Shown: positions 45,725 to 55,100, counted from the stretch's first letter. The stretch: 63,194 bases of DNA from Bacteroidales bacterium (GCA_003249955.1 QKHS01000009.1:1-63194); one strand, 5' to 3'. Notes: generated by a model not told the origin, from the sequence alone. A program made the numbers and translations.

Positions 45725-46333
45725 TTAAAGAGTCTTATCCTTGTATCTTTTTACCAGATATTCTATTTCTTTATCATCTCCGTTTGAATCGTATTCTGCT
45801 TTAAGGCTGTTCCCGAACATTAATGCAAAACTTTGCCAGAAAAATGCAGTTACAGAGCCTTTGAGATCATCAACTATTTCATAAGCAGTACTGCCGCTCT
45901 CTCTGTCCATCAGTTTTACCATTAATACACCTTGCGATAAAGTAAAGTCGGACAATATAGGTTTATAATGATCCATGATCTGAGCTTCACGCACTTTCAG
46001 GTATTTCTCTCTGCTTTTATCATTTGAAAACATCGCCAGAGTGTCATCAATATTTTTGTATGTTTTTGAAATTTCAAGTGCGTATGGATATACTTTTATA
46101 AAGTTACGAACAAGTTTCTCATATTTTCTTTTCTCACGTTTGTTTTTAGGATTGTTGTGAGGATAAACAGTTACCTCCGGGAAGAGAATAAGTCCGTCCG
46201 GAGTGTTCGCAACCAAGCTGTCAACGTTTAAACTATGGCGATAGTATTTCGGTAATTTAAATATTTGTGCAGATGCTTCTTCTGCCATCAGAGCAAAGAA
46301 TGCAATTGTTAATATTATTGCTAACTTTTTCAT
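45725..46333 (-). CDS. DUF4294 family exported protein
   Basis: A 202-aa protein from the ATG at 46331-46333, which gives a good signal peptide (MKKLAIILTIAFFALMAEEA); the frame extends 21 bp further. The mature part contains 'LILFPEVTVYPHNNPKNKRE', 'YEKLVRNFIKVYPYALEIS' and 'GVLMVKLMDRESGSTAYEIV', which I recognise as the DUF4294 family of Bacteroidota. No enzymatic motif; role unknown. It is transcribed toward ddl. Confidence 0.75.
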   Translation of the reverse strand: MKKLAIILTIAFFALMAEEASAQIFKLPKYYRHSLNVDSLVANTPDGLILFPEVTVYPHNNPKNKREKRKYEKLVRNFIKVYPYALEISKTYKNIDDTLAMFSNDKSREKYLKVREAQIMDHYKPILSDFTLSQGVLMVKLMDRESGSTAYEIVDDLKGSVTAFFWQSFALMFGNSLKAEYDSNGDDKEIEYLVKRYKDKTL

Positions 46334-46685
46334 AATCTTAAAACCTTTAGTCATAAATGAGTTTTAAATTTAAAATCTAAAACAGGTTACTGAATATTTT
46401 TTTAGCTTTGACATTCAATTTTTATACCACAATATTTAATGAAGAGCGAAAATATAAAATCATGGATTTATTTAATAATTATATCTATACATGCGAAGGT
46501 CCGTATGTTCTAATGAAACAGAAATTGTATAGTCCTGCCTTTTTGCAGAAACATGTCGGGGATACTTATGTCTTTACAATTTTGTATGATATGACTTGTG
46601 GTGGAGGATTAAATTCCGTTGTAAATTGTTGCAGTTTTTGTAGATATGCTTAATCTTATGAATAAAAAAAACAAATATCAGATAA
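46334..46685. other. divergent intergenic region before lnt
   Basis: A 352-bp AT-rich gap. It has a TAGCTTTG -7 motif (TAnnTTTG) at 46403-46410 and a 63-aa Cys-rich reading frame at 46462-46653, listed separately. Nothing else is evident. Confidence 0.4.
46462..46653 (+). CDS. possible small Cys-rich ORF
   Basis: A 63-aa frame from an ATG at 46462, 52 bp downstream of a TAGCTTTG promoter-like motif. It begins MDLFNNYIYTCEGPYV and ends with a Cys-rich tail (TCGGG...NCCSFCRYA). No signal peptide and no known family; it may be chance. I list it because of the promoter spacing and the unusual Cys and Gly tail. Real status doubtful. Confidence 0.25.
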   Translation: MDLFNNYIYTCEGPYVLMKQKLYSPAFLQKHVGDTYVFTILYDMTCGGGLNSVVNCCSFCRYA

Positions 46686-48299
46686 ATGAAGAAATCCTTT
46701 TTTGTAAAGCTTATTCTTAGTATTATATCAGGCTTATTGCTTAGTGTGAGCTGGATTCTGCCCGGTACAGGCTGGATTGCTTTTATTGCTTTTGTTCCGA
46801 TTCTGATTATAACAGATAAGCTGATGAATTCAGGGAAAAAGAATTCTGCTACAGAATTTGCAGGTTTTTCTTTTATTACCTTTATTATCTGGAATTCAGT
46901 CACAACATGGTGGATCTTCTATTCAACAACAGCAGGAGCAATTGTCGCAATTATGATGACATCTGTTTTTATGTCTGTTGTAATGTTTTTTAGTTTTCGT
47001 TGTTTCGAGATGTCAGGGCGCAGGTTAGGTTATCTGGTATTTGTAACAAACTGGATAGCTTTTGAGTATTTGTTTATGCATTCTCAGGTTTCGTGGCCAT
47101 GGTTGATTCTTGGTAATGCTTTTGCAAACAATATAAGTCTTATTCAGTGGTATGAATTTACCGGTCAGTTCGGAGGATCATTGTGGATATTGATTGTGAA
47201 TGTTCTGATCTATGAAACTTATCGTCGTGGAATTACAAATACAGATAAACATTTGATTATAAGGTATTCGGTTTTTCTTGCTATAATTCTGATTGTTCCT
47301 GTTACATATTCGGTTTTAAGATATGTTACTTATGAAGAGACAGAGTATCCGGTTAATATAGTGGTAATTCAACCCAATATTGACCCTTATGAAGAAAAGT
47401 TTACGGTTCCGGTAAAGCAGCAGTTAAATATATTTACAGGCATTGCCTCTGATTATGCAGACAATGAAACAGATTATTTTGTTTGCCCTGAAACTGCTTT
47501 GCCAAACGGTATGTGGGAGAATGAAATATCCGGAAACTATGCAATTACAATGATAAGAGATTTTCTTTCCGGTTTTCCGGAGGCAAAGTTCATAATAGGA
47601 GCAACTACAAGATTAAAATATCCAGGCGGGAAGGATAAATCTGATACGGCAGACAAATTTGAGAATACAGATGATTATTACGATTTGTTTAATTCATCAT
47701 TACAGGTTGATACTTCCGTTAATGTATTAATATATCATAAGAGCAGATTGGTTCCCGGAGTGGAGGTTATGCCATATCCTCATATGTTTGGGTTCCTGAA
47801 AAATATAATGCTTGATCTTGGAGGTATGACCGGTAGCCATGGGGTTCAGAAGGAAAGAGAGGTATTCGGTAATAAAAAACCTGATATAAATATAGGAGTT
47901 CCTATATGCTATGAATCTGTATATGGGGAGTTTATAACAGAGTTTGTTTCAAAAGGCGCAACCCTTTTGTTTATTATTACTAACGATGGTTGGTGGGGAG
48001 ATACCCCAGGCTATAAACAACATATGAGTTATGCAAGATTGCGGGCTGTTGAAACACGAAGGAGTATTGCACGTAGTGCTAATACAGGAATAAGTTGTTT
48101 TATAAATCAGCGTGGGGATATTATTCAGTATCTTGGTTGGTGGCAACGCGGAGCAATAAAATCAAGTTTGAATGCCAACAATGAAATCACTTTTTATGTT
48201 TTGTACGGGGACTATATTGCAAGAATGTCAATAGTGGTTTCTTTTATAGTCTTATTACTTCAATCTGTGTTGTGGATTAAAAGAAGAATTATCCGGTAA
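46686..48299 (+). CDS. lnt: apolipoprotein N-acyltransferase
   Basis: A 537-aa inner-membrane enzyme that adds the third acyl chain to lipoproteins. Six N-terminal membrane spans (~10-225) precede a nitrilase-like domain. The catalytic triad is seen: Glu in FVCPETALP, Lys in YHKSRLVPGVE, Cys in GVPICYESVYGEF, followed by 'ITNDGWWGDTPGYKQHMSYA'. One last hydrophobic segment lies at the C-terminus. Length is normal. Many lipoproteins are encoded in this window. It ends at a strong bidirectional terminator. Confidence 0.94.
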   Translation: MKKSFFVKLILSIISGLLLSVSWILPGTGWIAFIAFVPILIITDKLMNSGKKNSATEFAGFSFITFIIWNSVTTWWIFYSTTAGAIVAIMMTSVFMSVVMFFSFRCFEMSGRRLGYLVFVTNWIAFEYLFMHSQVSWPWLILGNAFANNISLIQWYEFTGQFGGSLWILIVNVLIYETYRRGITNTDKHLIIRYSVFLAIILIVPVTYSVLRYVTYEETEYPVNIVVIQPNIDPYEEKFTVPVKQQLNIFTGIASDYADNETDYFVCPETALPNGMWENEISGNYAITMIRDFLSGFPEAKFIIGATTRLKYPGGKDKSDTADKFENTDDYYDLFNSSLQVDTSVNVLIYHKSRLVPGVEVMPYPHMFGFLKNIMLDLGGMTGSHGVQKEREVFGNKKPDINIGVPICYESVYGEFITEFVSKGATLLFIITNDGWWGDTPGYKQHMSYARLRAVETRRSIARSANTGISCFINQRGDIIQYLGWWQRGAIKSSLNANNEITFYVLYGDYIARMSIVVSFIVLLLQSVLWIKRRIIR

Positions 48300-48323
48300 A
48301 ACAGTTAAAATATTTTTATAAAA

Positions 48324-48351
48324 AAAGGTGTGCCGTTTAAGGCACACCTTT
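48324..48351. terminator. strong bidirectional terminator
   Basis: A perfect 11-bp stem (AAAGGTGTGCC / GGCACACCTTT) with a GTTTAA loop. It separates the convergent lnt and T9SS-protein genes and can serve both. Confidence 0.9.
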
Positions 48352-48371
48352 TCTCATATAATTAAAATCAA

Positions 48372-50255
48372 TTATTTTACAATGTTGATTTTTGTGGTAG
48401 AAACTTCGTTTCCTTTAACAACTCTTACAAAATAAGTTCCGTTTGCATTATTTGAAAGGTCAATATTGTTAATTGCTGAAGCATTTTCAATTGTTTTAAC
48501 AACCTGTCCCATTAAATTAAGAACTTCGATGGTTGCACCTTCTACATTATTGATATTAACAATGCCTGTAGTCGGGTTAGGATATATGCTGATATTTGCA
48601 GCAATTTCTTCATTAGCGCTAACACCAAGAACTGGTAAACATGCTCTTAACATTGGGCAAGCATCATAATAATTAGAGATATAAGTCCAGTCTTCACCTA
48701 CAAATTTCCAACTTGTACTGTAAATACTTGAAGGAACAGTGTTGTCTTCACCTATCCATAAATCAGCACCTCCATAATAAAACTCAAGGGCAACTTTAAA
48801 TTCAAAAGCTCCTTCTCCTGTTGGAGAACTAACGGTTGCAGGATCTGCAAAAGTGAAAGATACCCATGTTCCAAGGTGAGTTTCGTCTATTAAAAGAAGA
48901 GTTGAAGAAGCAACTGCAACCCAGTCAGAAGATCCTTCATCATACATCATAACATGTGCAATTACACTTGTTCCCGGATCAGAGCTTGATGTAATATAAG
49001 CCTGAACAGAGTCGATAGTTGTTGTTTCAAAAAGTAAATAGTTAACACCAAACATATCTCCGTCAGTTCCACCACTTAACCAGATCGCAGGACCGGTTAC
49101 TCCGTCAAGATTTCCGCCATCTTTACTATATACATTATCAGTAGCATTAAAATAAGTAGAATAGGAATTGTTTCCAGGTGCACCGTCTTCCTGTCCAACT
49201 ATACTTAATTCATAATCGATATCGAATTCTCCTAATTTCCAGATGTCAGTGGTAACATAGAACTCTTCACCTACAGTCCATGCAATATCAAGAGTGTCAA
49301 TTTCTTCAGGAGCTAATTCAACATCAGAAGTGAATGTGAAATTATAAACTTCTACATTTTCAGGATCTGTAATTGTTACGTTAACTACAGGAGTAGCATT
49401 AGCAGTACCGTTATTTTTTACAATAGCATTAAAAACGATATAAGCATCAGTGTTGGTTAACACACTATAAGGAACATTTCCATAATGTGAACTGTAGTGG
49501 TAACCGCTACCACTAGTTGCGTAGTCATAAGCCTGGAAGAAGTTAACAGCGGTTTCCAGCAATTGTAAATCATAAGGAGGCGCATCTACAACAGAAATGT
49601 CATCAATAAAAATTCCATAATCCCAGTCACCGGTAAAACGAAAACGTATTAATACACTTGATGCGTTTCCAACTTCAGGAACATTTACGAAATTAATCTG
49701 ATCAACAGCAGTTGCTCCACCTTGTGTAACTTCAGTGAATAATTCTTTGCTGCCCCATGTTGTTCCACCGTCTGTACTGTATTCGAAATAGACAACATCT
49801 GCCCATTTTTTATAGTAAGATGAGAAAATAAAACGAGGAGCATTTACCGCAGAAAGATCAATCGGGTTAACCAATTGAACCCATGAATCCTGGAAAGGAT
49901 CACCTTCTCCGCTTGCATAGTCAGAATTAAAAACTGCAAAACCATTATCAACAGTTGCAGAAGCAAATGTTCCGCTCATTCCAAAAATAGGAAGCCATCC
50001 TGAAGGAGCAGTAGAATAAGTACAAAGAGCCCAATCTTTTGCTTCTGCTCCTGAAGCATGACCAACGGTCCAGTCTGAAGCAGTTGAGAAATCATTTGTC
50101 CAAACAGCAGATTTAATTAAAGAAGAATAGTCAACACTTTGTTTTTTTTCGTAAGCTGGCAAGTCCTTACGCAATTGCATTTCTTTGGTTGCAGATTGTC
50201 CAAAAACAACAGAAGAAACCAATGCCATAGCTAATAAAATTGTAAATTTTCTCAT
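48372..50255 (-). CDS. secreted T9SS cargo protein with jelly-roll-like domains
   Basis: A 627-aa protein. Start at the ATG at 50253-50255 gives a good signal peptide (MRKFTILLAMALVSSVVFGQ). Residues ~50-225 resemble a MAM/choice-of-anchor-J-like jelly roll ('WTNDFSTASDWTVGHASGAE' ... 'GDWDYGIFIDDISVVDAPPY'); ~250-360 are Ig/CARDB-like. The end is a type IX sorting domain (ISIYPNPTTGIVNINNVEGA ... GTYFVRVVKGNEVSTTKINIV). No catalytic motif was seen. Likely a surface adhesin or binding protein. Gene ends at a strong terminator. Confidence 0.82.
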   Translation of the reverse strand: MRKFTILLAMALVSSVVFGQSATKEMQLRKDLPAYEKKQSVDYSSLIKSAVWTNDFSTASDWTVGHASGAEAKDWALCTYSTAPSGWLPIFGMSGTFASATVDNGFAVFNSDYASGEGDPFQDSWVQLVNPIDLSAVNAPRFIFSSYYKKWADVVYFEYSTDGGTTWGSKELFTEVTQGGATAVDQINFVNVPEVGNASSVLIRFRFTGDWDYGIFIDDISVVDAPPYDLQLLETAVNFFQAYDYATSGSGYHYSSHYGNVPYSVLTNTDAYIVFNAIVKNNGTANATPVVNVTITDPENVEVYNFTFTSDVELAPEEIDTLDIAWTVGEEFYVTTDIWKLGEFDIDYELSIVGQEDGAPGNNSYSTYFNATDNVYSKDGGNLDGVTGPAIWLSGGTDGDMFGVNYLLFETTTIDSVQAYITSSSDPGTSVIAHVMMYDEGSSDWVAVASSTLLLIDETHLGTWVSFTFADPATVSSPTGEGAFEFKVALEFYYGGADLWIGEDNTVPSSIYSTSWKFVGEDWTYISNYYDACPMLRACLPVLGVSANEEIAANISIYPNPTTGIVNINNVEGATIEVLNLMGQVVKTIENASAINNIDLSNNANGTYFVRVVKGNEVSTTKINIVK

Positions 50256-50404
50256 AAATTCCAAGTTTAAGTTAATAATTAGTTCTTAATTTTGGGGGCA
50301 AGATACGGAAAATAATAGTTATATTTTAAGATTTATTTAACTTTTTTTTAAGTTTTAAATGTTAATACTGCGTAAAAGTGTTAATTTTGCAAAAAATTGA
50401 CAAA

Positions 50405-51106
50405 ATGAAAACCGAAGCCAGCTCAAAAGAGTCTTTATTCAACTCTCAGGATTCCTTATTTTTTAAACTGTCAAAAGAAGACAAAGATTTGCTGTTAAGC
50501 AATACTGAATGCCGGACCTATAAAAAAAATGAACTGGTCTTTCTTGAAAATACAAAACCTTCCGGGCTGATATGCTTGTCGGAAGGGAAAGTTAAAATAT
50601 TTAAAGAAGGAGCAGGTGGTCGTGATCAGATTGTAAGACTGTCGCGTCCGGGTGGTTTTATCGGATACAGAGCACTTTTTGCAGGCCAGAATTATCATGC
50701 CTCAGCCGTTGCAATTGAAAACTCGATTGCCTGTACTGTCGAAAAAAATGCTTTGTTCTCTGTTATGAAAAATGATCCGAATTTTACTTTCTCAATTTTG
50801 AAATCTTTAGCAACAGAGCTCGGATTTTCAAATATGAGAACTGTAAGTCTTACACAAAAGCATATCAGAGGCAGACTTGCAGAATCTTTGTTGTTTTTAA
50901 TTGATACATATGGCTATTATGAGGATGGCACAACCATTAAGGCTCTTTTATCAAGGGAGGATATTGCCAGTCTTAGTAATATGACAACCAGTAATGCGAT
51001 AAGAACACTTTCTACATTTGCTGCCGAACGGGTTATTGCTCTTGAAGGGCGCAGAATAAAAGTTCTGGATATTAAAATGCTGGAAAAAATCTCGAATATA
51101 GGCTAA
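50405..51106 (+). CDS. Crp/Fnr-family transcriptional regulator
   Basis: A 233-aa regulator. Cyclic-nucleotide-binding fold at ~20-130 ('FLENTKPSGLICLSEGKVKI', 'RPGGFIGYRALFAGQNYHAS') and a winged helix at ~160-230 ('LLSREDIASLSNMTTSNAIRTLS'). No CxxC cluster at the N-terminus, so it is not an Fe-S FNR. I start at the ATG at 50405 rather than the upstream GTG at 50378. A TAATTTTG motif lies just upstream (50382-50389), leaving only a short leader. A second Crp/Fnr gene lies 3.3 kb further on. Confidence 0.85.
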   Translation: MKTEASSKESLFNSQDSLFFKLSKEDKDLLLSNTECRTYKKNELVFLENTKPSGLICLSEGKVKIFKEGAGGRDQIVRLSRPGGFIGYRALFAGQNYHASAVAIENSIACTVEKNALFSVMKNDPNFTFSILKSLATELGFSNMRTVSLTQKHIRGRLAESLLFLIDTYGYYEDGTTIKALLSREDIASLSNMTTSNAIRTLSTFAAERVIALEGRRIKVLDIKMLEKISNIG

Positions 51107-51180
51107 AAGACTTAATTCCTGAGGTATCTGGCAGACTGTTCTTAAGTGCTTGAAAGAAATCAGATTAAATTTAGATATGA

Positions 51181-51221
51181 ACACAAAAAAATCATTTGCA
51201 TAGCAAATGATTTTTTTGTGT
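51181..51221. terminator. 19-bp hairpin after the Crp/Fnr gene
   Basis: A perfect 19-bp stem (51181-51199 with 51203-51221), loop ATA; core AATCATTTGC. A- and T-tracts form part of the stem, so it can act both ways. It sits between the regulator and the nitroreductase. Confidence 0.75.
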
Positions 51222-51277
51222 CGGTCTTCTGCCTTCAGTCTTCGGTCTTTTTTTATCTTTGTAAAAATTTTACTGTT

Positions 51278-52021
51278 ATGATTAAAGAAATATTTGAACA
51301 CAGGTCAATAAGAAAGTATGAAAACAAGGAAATTCCGGTTGAAGTGATGAACAGCATTCTTGAAGCAGCAGCCAGGGCTTCGAATACCGGGAATATGCAG
51401 GTTTACAGTATTGTTGTTACAACTGATGAGGAAACAAAGGAAGCTCTCGCTCCTGCACATTTCAATCAACCCATGGTCAAACAGGCTCCTGCTGTTTTAA
51501 CTTTTTGTGCTGACTTTAATCGTTTTAACAAGTGGTGTCGCCAAAGAAAAGCAGAGCCCGGATATGATAATTTTCTGTCATTTTTAACAGCAGCAATTGA
51601 TGCAATAATCGCCGCACAAAATGCGTGTCTTGAAGCCGAAGCACAAGGTCTTGGAATTTGTTATCTGGGAACTGCAATCTATAATCCTGATAAAATAATA
51701 GAGACACTTAACCTTCCGAAAGGTGTTGTTCCGGTTACAGCAGTCACAATGGGTTATCCGTCAGAAACTCCTGAGTTAACAGACAGGCTACCTTTGTCTG
51801 CAATTGTGCATTACGGTAAATATCACGATTTTGACGAAGCTGCCATTGATGAAATTTATGCTGATAAGGAAGCTCGTGAAGATAATAAACAATTTGTTGA
51901 GGAAAATAATAAAGAGACTCTGGCACAGGTATTTGCAGACGTCAGATACCCAAAAGCAAATAATGAGCATTTCTCAAAAGTGCTTTTTGATGTTTTGAAG
52001 AAGCAGGGATTTCTTGATTAA
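51278..52021 (+). CDS. nitroreductase-family flavoprotein
   Basis: A 247-aa FMN-type protein. I start at the ATG at 51278: the product then begins MIKEIFEHRSIRKYENKEIP as nitroreductases do, while the longer frame from 51146 runs through a hairpin. Motifs: 'RSIRKY' for FMN phosphate, 'AAARASNTGNMQVYSIVVTT', 'ACLEAEAQGLGICYLGTAIY' and 'KGVVPVTAVTMGYPSE'. It probably reduces quinones, nitro compounds or flavin with NAD(P)H in the cytoplasm. It is the target of neither regulator by any evidence here beyond proximity. Confidence 0.85.
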   Translation: MIKEIFEHRSIRKYENKEIPVEVMNSILEAAARASNTGNMQVYSIVVTTDEETKEALAPAHFNQPMVKQAPAVLTFCADFNRFNKWCRQRKAEPGYDNFLSFLTAAIDAIIAAQNACLEAEAQGLGICYLGTAIYNPDKIIETLNLPKGVVPVTAVTMGYPSETPELTDRLPLSAIVHYGKYHDFDEAAIDEIYADKEAREDNKQFVEENNKETLAQVFADVRYPKANNEHFSKVLFDVLKKQGFLD

Positions 52022-52030
52022 ACGAATATT

Positions 52031-52076
52031 AACAACAAAAAAACGGTGTTTTATTAAACACCGTTTTTTTGTTGTT
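52031..52076. terminator. long bidirectional terminator
   Basis: A 21-bp stem (AACAACAAAAAAACGGTGTTT paired with its complement; 52031-52051 and 52056-52076), loop TATT, with A/T tracts. It lies between the convergent nitroreductase and exported-protein genes. Confidence 0.85.
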
Positions 52077-52092
52077 ATATAGTAGAGGTCTG

Positions 52093-53103
52093 TTATTTAT
52101 TTACATTCTCACAATTCATTTCTCCTTCGGTATAATATATATTCATATACAATCCGCCATAGTTGCCGCCGCCTTCGTAGGTTCTTCCGACAGATCCTTT
52201 TACACAGTAACATGATCCGTCAGCTTTTTTTGTGGCAATTTCAACTTTTACATATTTATATTCCGGGATATCAAAGCTGTTTTTCTCAACAATCCAGTTA
52301 GGACTTATTATGACAACTCTTAATGGCGAACCGTATTTTTCACTGTCAATATTTGTCTTTACATAATTTTCTACTTCACTGTCAGACATTTTAGCAGCAT
52401 TTAAGCGTCTGTTTTCAATAGTGGATTTTTCGAATTCGCGTTGATGGATGGCATATTCTCCGTTGTTAAGGTAATCTTCAATTTTTGCTTTTTCTGAAAT
52501 ACAGTTTTGTTTCAAAGTAGAAATGCGCTGATTTTCAACAGGAGACAATCTTTCGATGTTTTCAATATCTTTCAGGAGACTATTAAGTTTTGTTATTCCT
52601 TCCTGTGGTTGTCCGGCCCATTCATCTTTGACAAACCATCTGTTTCCTCTTCTTTCAAACGATTCGATGTTTTTGTTGATATGATCGTTAGGCATATAAA
52701 CGGTGTAAAAATCATTAAGTTCGCTTATATAATTGTCTGTGATTTCGTTATGAGCCATTTTGCTTTCGGAGTATTCCGTTTTTTTTGCAATAAAATCTTT
52801 ATAATCACAAGGTCCGTTGCTGTTGTTTATTTTATAACTTTCAGCAAGGCTGGCTTGCTGATAAAAAAAGTCCTTATACGTTTTTTCAGATGCAAAGCGT
52901 TGGTTTTCACTGATTCTGTTCTGTTCATAGATCTCTGTTGAAGAGGGGTTGCTGTCATTATTTTCATTTGTTACCTCATTTTTTGCTTTGGAAATCTTCG
53001 GGACCTTTATGTTTTCGGTTTTTGATTTGATTTCATTAAACTGGGCATAAGATGTTCCGGATAATATTAACATTCCGGCAATTAAAGAGAAAAGTTGTTT
53101 CAT
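52093..53103 (-). CDS. exported protein of unknown function
   Basis: A 336-aa protein with a signal peptide (MKQLFSLIAGMLILSGTSYA). Residues ~25-220 are mostly charged and helical ('NEIKSKTENIKVPKISKAKN', 'RISENQRFASEKTYKDFFYQ'). Residues ~240-330 look like a beta-rich domain ('YGSPLRVVIISPNWIVEKNS', 'YVKVEIATKKADGSCYCVKG') with a Cys pair. No known family recognised. Periplasmic or outer-membrane-associated location is likely. Confidence 0.6.
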   Translation of the reverse strand: MKQLFSLIAGMLILSGTSYAQFNEIKSKTENIKVPKISKAKNEVTNENNDSNPSSTEIYEQNRISENQRFASEKTYKDFFYQQASLAESYKINNSNGPCDYKDFIAKKTEYSESKMAHNEITDNYISELNDFYTVYMPNDHINKNIESFERRGNRWFVKDEWAGQPQEGITKLNSLLKDIENIERLSPVENQRISTLKQNCISEKAKIEDYLNNGEYAIHQREFEKSTIENRRLNAAKMSDSEVENYVKTNIDSEKYGSPLRVVIISPNWIVEKNSFDIPEYKYVKVEIATKKADGSCYCVKGSVGRTYEGGGNYGGLYMNIYYTEGEMNCENVNK

Positions 53104-53233
53104 GGCATTGCTGTTTTAAATTGTTAAAAAGAATGCTGCCGGATTATCAAAAAATATGCCATTGGTTATAGTTCAATACAAAAATATATTCTTAATAAAA
53201 AATTAAAATAATGTGATTTTTTGTTTTAAAATG

Positions 53234-53263
53234 TTTGCTGATAACTTTCTGCCGTTACTTTTG
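53234..53263 (+). promoter_or_regulatory. Bacteroidota promoter (TTTG - 18 bp - TACTTTTG)
   Basis: TTTG at 53234-53237, an 18-bp spacer, and TACTTTTG at 53256-53263. Both boxes match. The ATG of the MBL-fold gene follows after 67 bp, so the leader would be about 60 nt. Confidence 0.65.
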
Positions 53264-53330
53264 TAAAGTCAAAAACCAGAGAGTCATGAATTTGTTAATA
53301 CTTTCAATTAAATATTAAAGCAGTTTTTAT

Positions 53331-54410
53331 ATGAGATTATTTCTTATCGCAGTTATTGTAGTTGTAATTATCTTTATTATTGTCTTCAACCTTGTTTTTA
53401 AACTGGCCCAGTTCGGAAAAATTCCTGATTACAGAGATAATAAAAAAATACTTAACTCGCCTCAGTTTCTGCGTAATTCATTTCATAATTCCGGAATGGT
53501 TGAGATGAAAATGAACGGAGAAAAGTTTCGCAAAATGTTGAAAGCTTTTTTCTCATCTTCTTCAGAAAAACGTCCCCCTGAAGATGCGATTATTTCTGAT
53601 AAAAGCCTGATTGATTTTAGGAAAACGGAAGATGGCGTAACGCAGGTAACATGGTTGGGACACTCGGCCCTGATGGTTGATATTGACGGAAAACGACTGC
53701 TTCTGGACCCCATGCTTAGCGATCATGCTTCACCATTTCCTTTTGCAGTAAGCAGGTTTAAGAATGCTATTCATTTTTCTGATGAGGGACTGAAAAACCT
53801 GGGCATTATTGATGCTGTTATTATTTCACACGATCATTTTGACCATTTGGATTACAGAACAATTTTAAAAATAAAAGATCAGGTAAGGCATTTCTTCGTT
53901 CCTTTGGCAGTTGGTGAACATTTATTGAGATGGGGTATTAATCCCGGAAAAATAACTGAACTTGACTGGTGGGAAGAAACAAAATATGAAGGGTTACTTT
54001 TTGCCTGCACTCCGGCTCAACATTTCAGCGGGCGTGATCCGAGGCACAGAAATTCGTCATTATGGTCATCCTGGGTGATAAAAGGAAATAATGAAACTTT
54101 GTTTTTTAGCGGAGACTCAGGTTATTTTAATGAGTTTAAACAAATAGGAGAAAAGTATGGTCCTTTTAACCTTGCAATGATGGAATGCGGGCAGTACAAT
54201 GAGTTATGGCACGAAATACATATGATGCCAGAGGAAACTGTGCAGGCAGTTATTGATTTGAATGCAGATATGTTGTTACCGGTACATAATTCAGCTTTTA
54301 GTTTGTCTGTGCATTCGTGGGATGAGCCAATAAGCAGAGCAAAAGCAGAATCTGCAAAACTGGGAGTCAAAATTATTGATGTAATTCCCGGACAATCTTT
54401 TAGCCTTTAG
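53331..54410 (+). CDS. MBL-fold metal-dependent hydrolase (NAPE-PLD/UlaG-like)
   Basis: A 359-aa protein with an N-terminal hydrophobic anchor (LFLIAVIVVVIIFIIVFNL). The metallo-beta-lactamase core is intact: 'VTWLGHSALMVDIDGKRLLL', the zinc site 'VIISHDHFDHLDY', 'TPAQHFSGRDPRHRNSSLWS', 'FFSGDSGYFNEFKQIG' and 'LLPVHNSAFSLSVHSW'. The order matches proteins related to N-acyl-phosphatidylethanolamine phospholipase D, so phospholipid or lactone hydrolysis is possible. The last 11 bp overlap the 3' end of the convergent Crp/Fnr gene. Confidence 0.88.
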   Translation: MRLFLIAVIVVVIIFIIVFNLVFKLAQFGKIPDYRDNKKILNSPQFLRNSFHNSGMVEMKMNGEKFRKMLKAFFSSSSEKRPPEDAIISDKSLIDFRKTEDGVTQVTWLGHSALMVDIDGKRLLLDPMLSDHASPFPFAVSRFKNAIHFSDEGLKNLGIIDAVIISHDHFDHLDYRTILKIKDQVRHFFVPLAVGEHLLRWGINPGKITELDWWEETKYEGLLFACTPAQHFSGRDPRHRNSSLWSSWVIKGNNETLFFSGDSGYFNEFKQIGEKYGPFNLAMMECGQYNELWHEIHMMPEETVQAVIDLNADMLLPVHNSAFSLSVHSWDEPISRAKAESAKLGVKIIDVIPGQSFSL

Positions 54411-55083
54411 TGCTTATTTCTTCCAGTTTGTCGTGTTTAAGAATAATAATGTCTTTTCCTTTTAGCTCCAGAATTCCTTCCTGTTCAAACTCTTTAAGGA
54501 TTTTTATTGCGCTTTCGGTTGAAATTGATGCAAAATCGGCAAGTTCCTGACGGGTCAACAGCGTAAAAATACTTTCTCCTGCAAAGTCCGGGGATGATAA
54601 ATATATAATTGCAGATGCAAGTTTACCGCGCATTTGTTTGTAGGAAACATTTTTTATTATTTCAAACAAGCGGCTTTCGTTTTTGCAATTCTTTGAGGTT
54701 ATCCGCATTGCGAATTCGGCATTCTCATAGAGCAGATTTTTTAAAGCATCCTTGTCAATCATGCAAACAGTGGAGTTCCTTATTGCTGTAGCGGAATAAT
54801 TATAAGACTCATCCCCGAAAATTGAAGAAAAAGCCAGAAATTCTCCTGTTCTTGCCAGCCTGATATTCATTTGCTTATCAAAACCTGTTTGTAAAGACAC
54901 TTTTACCAATCCGTCAATAATATACATAACATATGGAGAAAAAGCACCTTGTTTAAAAATCTGTTCTCCGCGTGAATACTCCAGTTGTTTCTTTTTATCC
55001 CTGATAAATTCAAGTTCTTCAGGATACAATGTGGCGAAACAATTTGCCGAATCTTCAATATTTCTTGCCTTGTTCTTTTCCAT
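54400..55083 (-). CDS. Crp/Fnr-family transcriptional regulator
   Basis: A 227-aa regulator with a cyclic-nucleotide-binding-like fold (~30-140, 'RGEQIFKQGAFSPYVMYIID') and a winged-helix domain (~160-225, 'FTLLTRQELADFASISTESAI' start of HTH). Cys15 is alone and no N-terminal Cys cluster is seen, so an oxygen-sensing Fe-S FNR is unlikely. It is convergent with the MBL gene by an 11-bp overlap and divergent from the thioredoxin-like gene, separated by 166 bp. A redox-regulation role is inferred from context only. Confidence 0.85.
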   Translation of the reverse strand: MEKNKARNIEDSANCFATLYPEELEFIRDKKKQLEYSRGEQIFKQGAFSPYVMYIIDGLVKVSLQTGFDKQMNIRLARTGEFLAFSSIFGDESYNYSATAIRNSTVCMIDKDALKNLLYENAEFAMRITSKNCKNESRLFEIIKNVSYKQMRGKLASAIIYLSSPDFAGESIFTLLTRQELADFASISTESAIKILKEFEQEGILELKGKDIIILKHDKLEEISTKG

Positions 55084-55100
55084 TTATGAATATTTTGTTA

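Noticed and set aside
52507-52941. A 144-aa ORF antisense to the exported protein at 52093
   Set aside because: No motif, and the minus-strand product has a clear signal peptide.
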